In this document: positions 32,967-35,113 of the stretch, piece by piece | How the letters are laid out: each line of letters begins with the position of its first letter | Numbering within the stretch: the stretch's first letter is position 1 | Source of the DNA: Methylobacterium sp. FF17 | Lineage (GTDB): Bacteria > Pseudomonadota > Alphaproteobacteria > Rhizobiales > Beijerinckiaceae | Reading direction: 5' to 3' | DNA length: 35,113 nt | Assembly (NCBI RefSeq): GCF_025813715.1 | Contig: NZ_CP107535.1 | Coordinates: 1-35,113, forward strand | Program-made: the position numbers and the translations under genes | The notes under the pieces: generated by a model | Told to the model about the DNA's origin: nothing | Databases searched by the model: none | Seen by the model: the letters and a program-made list of their open reading frames with translations, nothing else

Positions 32967-33263
32967 ATGTCCTCCACCCGCCGCATCTCCTGGACCGCAG
33001 CCACCCGCGACATGCGGGCCGACCGCGCCGCGCTCCCCGCCGGCTTCCTGACCGCCCGCGCCACCGTCGAGATGCTCGTGCGGACCCACCGCCCCCTCGT
33101 CGTCGCCGGCAAGTACGACCGCGCTGCAATCATGGCCCATGCCTCAGCCGCCGCGAAGGCCCACCAGCTCCGCATGGGCTGCACCTGGGGCGATGCGATG
33201 TCCCTCGGGCTCAAGGCCGCTTGGCAGGTTGCCAAGACCGCCCACCGCGCCGCTGCGCACTGA
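32967..33263 (+). CDS. hypothetical protein, first gene of the small-gene run (98 aa)
   Basis: I start at ATG 32967 (MSSTRRISWTAATRDMRADR), since the frame further up overlaps the divergent gene. The C-terminal half has a pattern common in alphaproteobacterial phage and plasmid proteins: KYDRAAIMAHASAAAKAHQL then GCTWGDAMSLGLKAAWQVAK ('DRxxIMxxAxxxAxxxxxxxxxxWxxALxxxLxxAWxxAK'). Its role is unknown. The next gene follows after 12 bp. Transcription would start in the region shared with the XRE operon. Confidence 0.75.
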   Translation: MSSTRRISWTAATRDMRADRAALPAGFLTARATVEMLVRTHRPLVVAGKYDRAAIMAHASAAAKAHQLRMGCTWGDAMSLGLKAAWQVAKTAHRAAAH

Positions 33264-33275
33264 GGGGTGCCCGTC

Positions 33276-33725
33276 ATGGTCATACCTTCCGCCCTCACCC
33301 GCCGCGCCCTGTTCGGCGTCGCTGCCCTCCTCGGCCCCCTCCTCCGCTCCGGTGCCGCGATGCCTGCCGACCCGCTGCTGGCTGCCATCCGCATCACGGA
33401 AGCCGCTGATGCAGCCTATCGGGTCTCTGGCTTTGTCTCTCAATCCCAGATCGTTGCCCAGGCGTCTCTCTCCGCAGAGTGGCGCGCCCACCGTGAGAGG
33501 CTGGCCCAAGCTCGCTACGTGGCCCGCACCAACCTGCATGCCCTGACGCCGACCACCCAAGCCGGCGCCCGCGCTCTCGTCCGGTACTACGCCGACCGCG
33601 TAGCCGCCCATCCCACGAACGTGCGCGGTGCCTCCCGCGCGGCTCAGAAGCGCCTCCGCGAGGTTTTCGCCCGTCCTGGCGCTTGGCTGCCGCCCCTGAC
33701 GCATCACCCGCCTCTGCCCAGCTAA
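33276..33725 (+). CDS. PTTxAG-family protein with Tat-like leader (149 aa)
   Basis: ATG 33276 has GAGGGG 9 bases upstream; GTG 33267 would add three residues. The N-terminus (IPSALTRRALFGVAALLGPL) has twin Arg before a hydrophobic stretch, so export by Tat or membrane anchoring is possible. The body has the two family blocks: ADPLLAAIRITEAADAAYRV near residues 30-50 and ALTPTTQAGARALVRYYADR near 90-110. The tail is Arg/Pro-rich. Paralogues lie at 33783, 34291 and 34833. No function is known. Confidence 0.75.
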   Translation: MVIPSALTRRALFGVAALLGPLLRSGAAMPADPLLAAIRITEAADAAYRVSGFVSQSQIVAQASLSAEWRAHRERLAQARYVARTNLHALTPTTQAGARALVRYYADRVAAHPTNVRGASRAAQKRLREVFARPGAWLPPLTHHPPLPS

Positions 33726-33782
33726 TCGGGACCCACCCCCTTCGCACCTCCCTGACGATACCCAAGCCCCGGAGCACCGATT

Positions 33783-34230
33783 ATGGCAACGACCAACGAC
33801 CTCGCTTGTCCGCATCATCGAACACGTCCTGTTCCACGCTGACCCCATTCTCTCGGCCATCGACCACCACGACGAGGCTTGGGCCGTCTGGCAGTGCGCC
33901 TCTGACGCCTTGGTGGCTCAGCGGCACGTCGAGATGAAAGGCGCCTTGGCTCGCCTCCTCGCGACGCCCTGCGCCACACATTTCGGCGCCCTCGCCCTGC
34001 TCCGTCATCTGCGTTGGCATATTCAGCACGACGGCATCGCGGATACTGCAGTGCTCGGCCGGGCCTCCGATCTCGCTCTGTACCTGCGCCTGGACTTCCC
34101 AGCGAACGAACCGGCCCGCTCGCGCCTCGCGCCTGCCCTGCGCTTCCTGAGCGGCCTCGGCGGAACGTTCGCCGCGCTGTCGCTGATCTGCGGCAGCATC
34201 GTCGTCATCGGCTTCGCGACGCTGGCCTAG
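33783..34230 (+). pseudogene. frameshifted PTTxAG-family gene with C-terminal membrane anchor
   Basis: ATG 33783 (after CCGGAG) opens MATTNDLACPHHRTRP and then stops. The family-like sequence is in the next frame from about 33790: SLVRIIEHVLFHADPILSAI, DHHDEAWAVWQCASDALVAQ, then LLATPCATHFGALALLRHLR and a C-terminal span (GGTFAALSLICGSIVVIGFA). No start codon opens that frame before TTG 33910. A single-base change between 33790 and 33805 would restore one ~148-aa protein. It may be a real mutation or a sequencing error; a shorter product from TTG/GTG at 33910 is possible. Confidence 0.65.
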
Positions 34231-34290
34231 CAAGCTCCGGATTTATCCAGCCCCCGAGCTATCTAGCTATCAACTTTAGGAGTCCCCAAG

Positions 34291-34752
34291 ATGCGCAATC
34301 CCTTTGCCCGTCTCGCCAGGTCCAACACCGCTCGGCCCTCGCTGCGTGAGTGCGCCGCGTCTCTGAAGGCTTCGGCCTCCCGTGTGATCCGCCGCAAGCC
34401 GGTGGATGCCGCGCCGGTCGCGCCCGACGCTGCGCTGGCTGCTGACCCCATCCTGGCCGCAATCGCCGAGACGCGGCGCCTCCACATAGAGCGCATCCGT
34501 GCGCTCTATGTGGAGGCGCCGGAAGGGCAGCTAAACCCAACCCCTGAACAGGACGCTGCAACCGACGCGTTCTTCGCGCACGTCGATGGCGTTCTGCTCA
34601 AGACGGTGCCAACCACGGCGGCCGGCTGCGCGGCCCTGGCCCGCTTCGCGAACGAGTTCTTTGAGGATGAAGGGTTCGCCCTTGATGAGGACGCCAGCAA
34701 CGAGCAGCACATCCGCATCCTCGACCTGATCGCCCGCTCGCCCCTGCTCTGA
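34291..34752 (+). CDS. PTTxAG-family small protein (153 aa)
   Basis: ATG 34291 with AGGAG 8 bases upstream. N-terminus MRNPFARLARSNTARPSLRE, then CAASLKASASRVIRRKP, is shared with the gene at 34833 (NPFRRGADRPSLKDRAASLKATAARVM). The central helix has ADPILAAIAETRRLHIERIR and the second block is VLLKTVPTTAAGCAALARFA; the end is acidic (EFFEDEGFALDEDASNEQHI). Soluble and helical, no catalytic motif. It is the best intact reference for the family. Confidence 0.8.
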   Translation: MRNPFARLARSNTARPSLRECAASLKASASRVIRRKPVDAAPVAPDAALAADPILAAIAETRRLHIERIRALYVEAPEGQLNPTPEQDAATDAFFAHVDGVLLKTVPTTAAGCAALARFANEFFEDEGFALDEDASNEQHIRILDLIARSPLL

Positions 34753-34832
34753 CGCTGCCGCCCTCGACGCGGTAGCCCCCTGCTGCCGCGCCCCTCCCCC
34801 TTCAATCCTGCCCAACCATAGGAGCGCCGCGC

Positions 34833-35113
34833 GTGCCCTCTCTCAAGCTGTCCAATCCGTTCCGCCGGGGCGCTGATCGCCCTTCTCTGAAAGACCGTGC
34901 CGCGAGCCTGAAGGCCACGGCTGCGCGAGTGATGACCGGCAAGCTGCACGATCCGGTGTTCTTCGTGATCGATCGCTATCAAGTGGCTCGGGATGCCTGG
35001 GACGCCTACTCCGACCGGATCGCACGCGAGGGCTGGGACGCCTTGGGCGGCATTCATGTGGCGGCCGAGGAGGAAGGTCGCCTCAGCCGCTTGTGGTCCG
35101 CCGCGTCCACGGA
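34833..35113 (+). CDS. N-terminal part of PTTxAG-family protein continuing at base 1
   Basis: GTG 34833 preceded by AGGAGCGCCGC. Begins MPSLKLSNPFRRGADRPSLK, with DRAASLKATAARVM and the variant first block LHDPVFFVIDRYQVARDAWD. The open frame reaches the last base, two bases into a codon; base 1 completes it and the frame continues to TAA at 184, adding the PTTEAG block exactly where it is expected. The joined protein is 154 aa, against 153 aa for its neighbour. This is the main evidence that the molecule is circular. Confidence 0.88.
   Translation, partial: MPSLKLSNPFRRGADRPSLKDRAASLKATAARVMTGKLHDPVFFVIDRYQVARDAWDAYSDRIAREGWDALGGIHVAAEEEGRLSRLWSAAST

Noticed and set aside
33144..33860. Long minus-strand frame (238 codons) opposite the small-gene array
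   Set aside because: It covers two plus-strand genes with ribosome sites and family similarity; its own protein is Gly/Arg-rich noise.
34506..35057. Minus-strand frame of 183 codons
   Set aside because: Antisense to two PTTxAG-family genes; no motif and no start signal.

Overview
The window looks like a complete circular plasmid of 35,113 bp from a Methylobacterium-like alphaproteobacterium. The strongest evidence is that a gene runs off the right edge (34833..35113, ending two bases into a codon) and continues in frame at base 1 to a stop at 184. The joined protein (154 aa) matches the length and conserved block of its 153-aa neighbour at 34291..34752. The assignment to Methylobacterium is inference: high GC with mostly GC-ending codons, a Ros/MucR-type regulator, IS types and small orphan genes typical of that group. 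No chromosomal housekeeping gene, rRNA or tRNA was seen.

Layout. (1) 32967..35113 joined to 1..1746: a long same-direction run of small genes, four of which share a domain with 'DP..xxI' and 'PTTxxG' blocks; one member is frameshifted and the last gene of the run carries an IS5-family insertion. (2) 1747..2968: type Ib partition locus (parA plus a ribbon-helix-helix partner) flanked by hairpins and GCTTGC direct repeats. (3) 3013..5480: soluble double-PAS chemoreceptor, a coiled-coil protein and a receiver domain lacking its phosphorylation site. (4) 5622..12691: IS630 remnant, HNH nuclease, serine recombinase, an AT-rich promoter region, a large secreted RTX protein, a broken RTX C-terminus and two tail-like secreted proteins. 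(5) 12945..24783: many small orphan genes, a cupin, an RMF-like ribosome factor, a winged-helix gene and its decayed paralogue, and a PAS protein. (6) 25074..28640: three nested insertion sequences (IS3 inside IS3 inside IS5). (7) 28858..31748: a MucR-like regulator lacking zinc ligands, IHF-beta and a MOSC protein. (8) 31864..32886: a five-gene, mostly overlapping operon headed by an XRE regulator and holding two tiny membrane proteins, divergent from the paralogue array.

How it fits together. parA and its partner should provide stable inheritance; no replication initiator, relaxase or type IV secretion gene was recognised. Cargo is sensory and regulatory (chemoreceptor, PAS protein, MucR-like protein, IHF-beta, RMF-like protein) plus one secreted calcium-binding RTX protein. 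The XRE operon and the divergent paralogue array share an 80-bp intergenic region and may be co-regulated. Decay is widespread: IS insertions, frameshifts and gene fragments.
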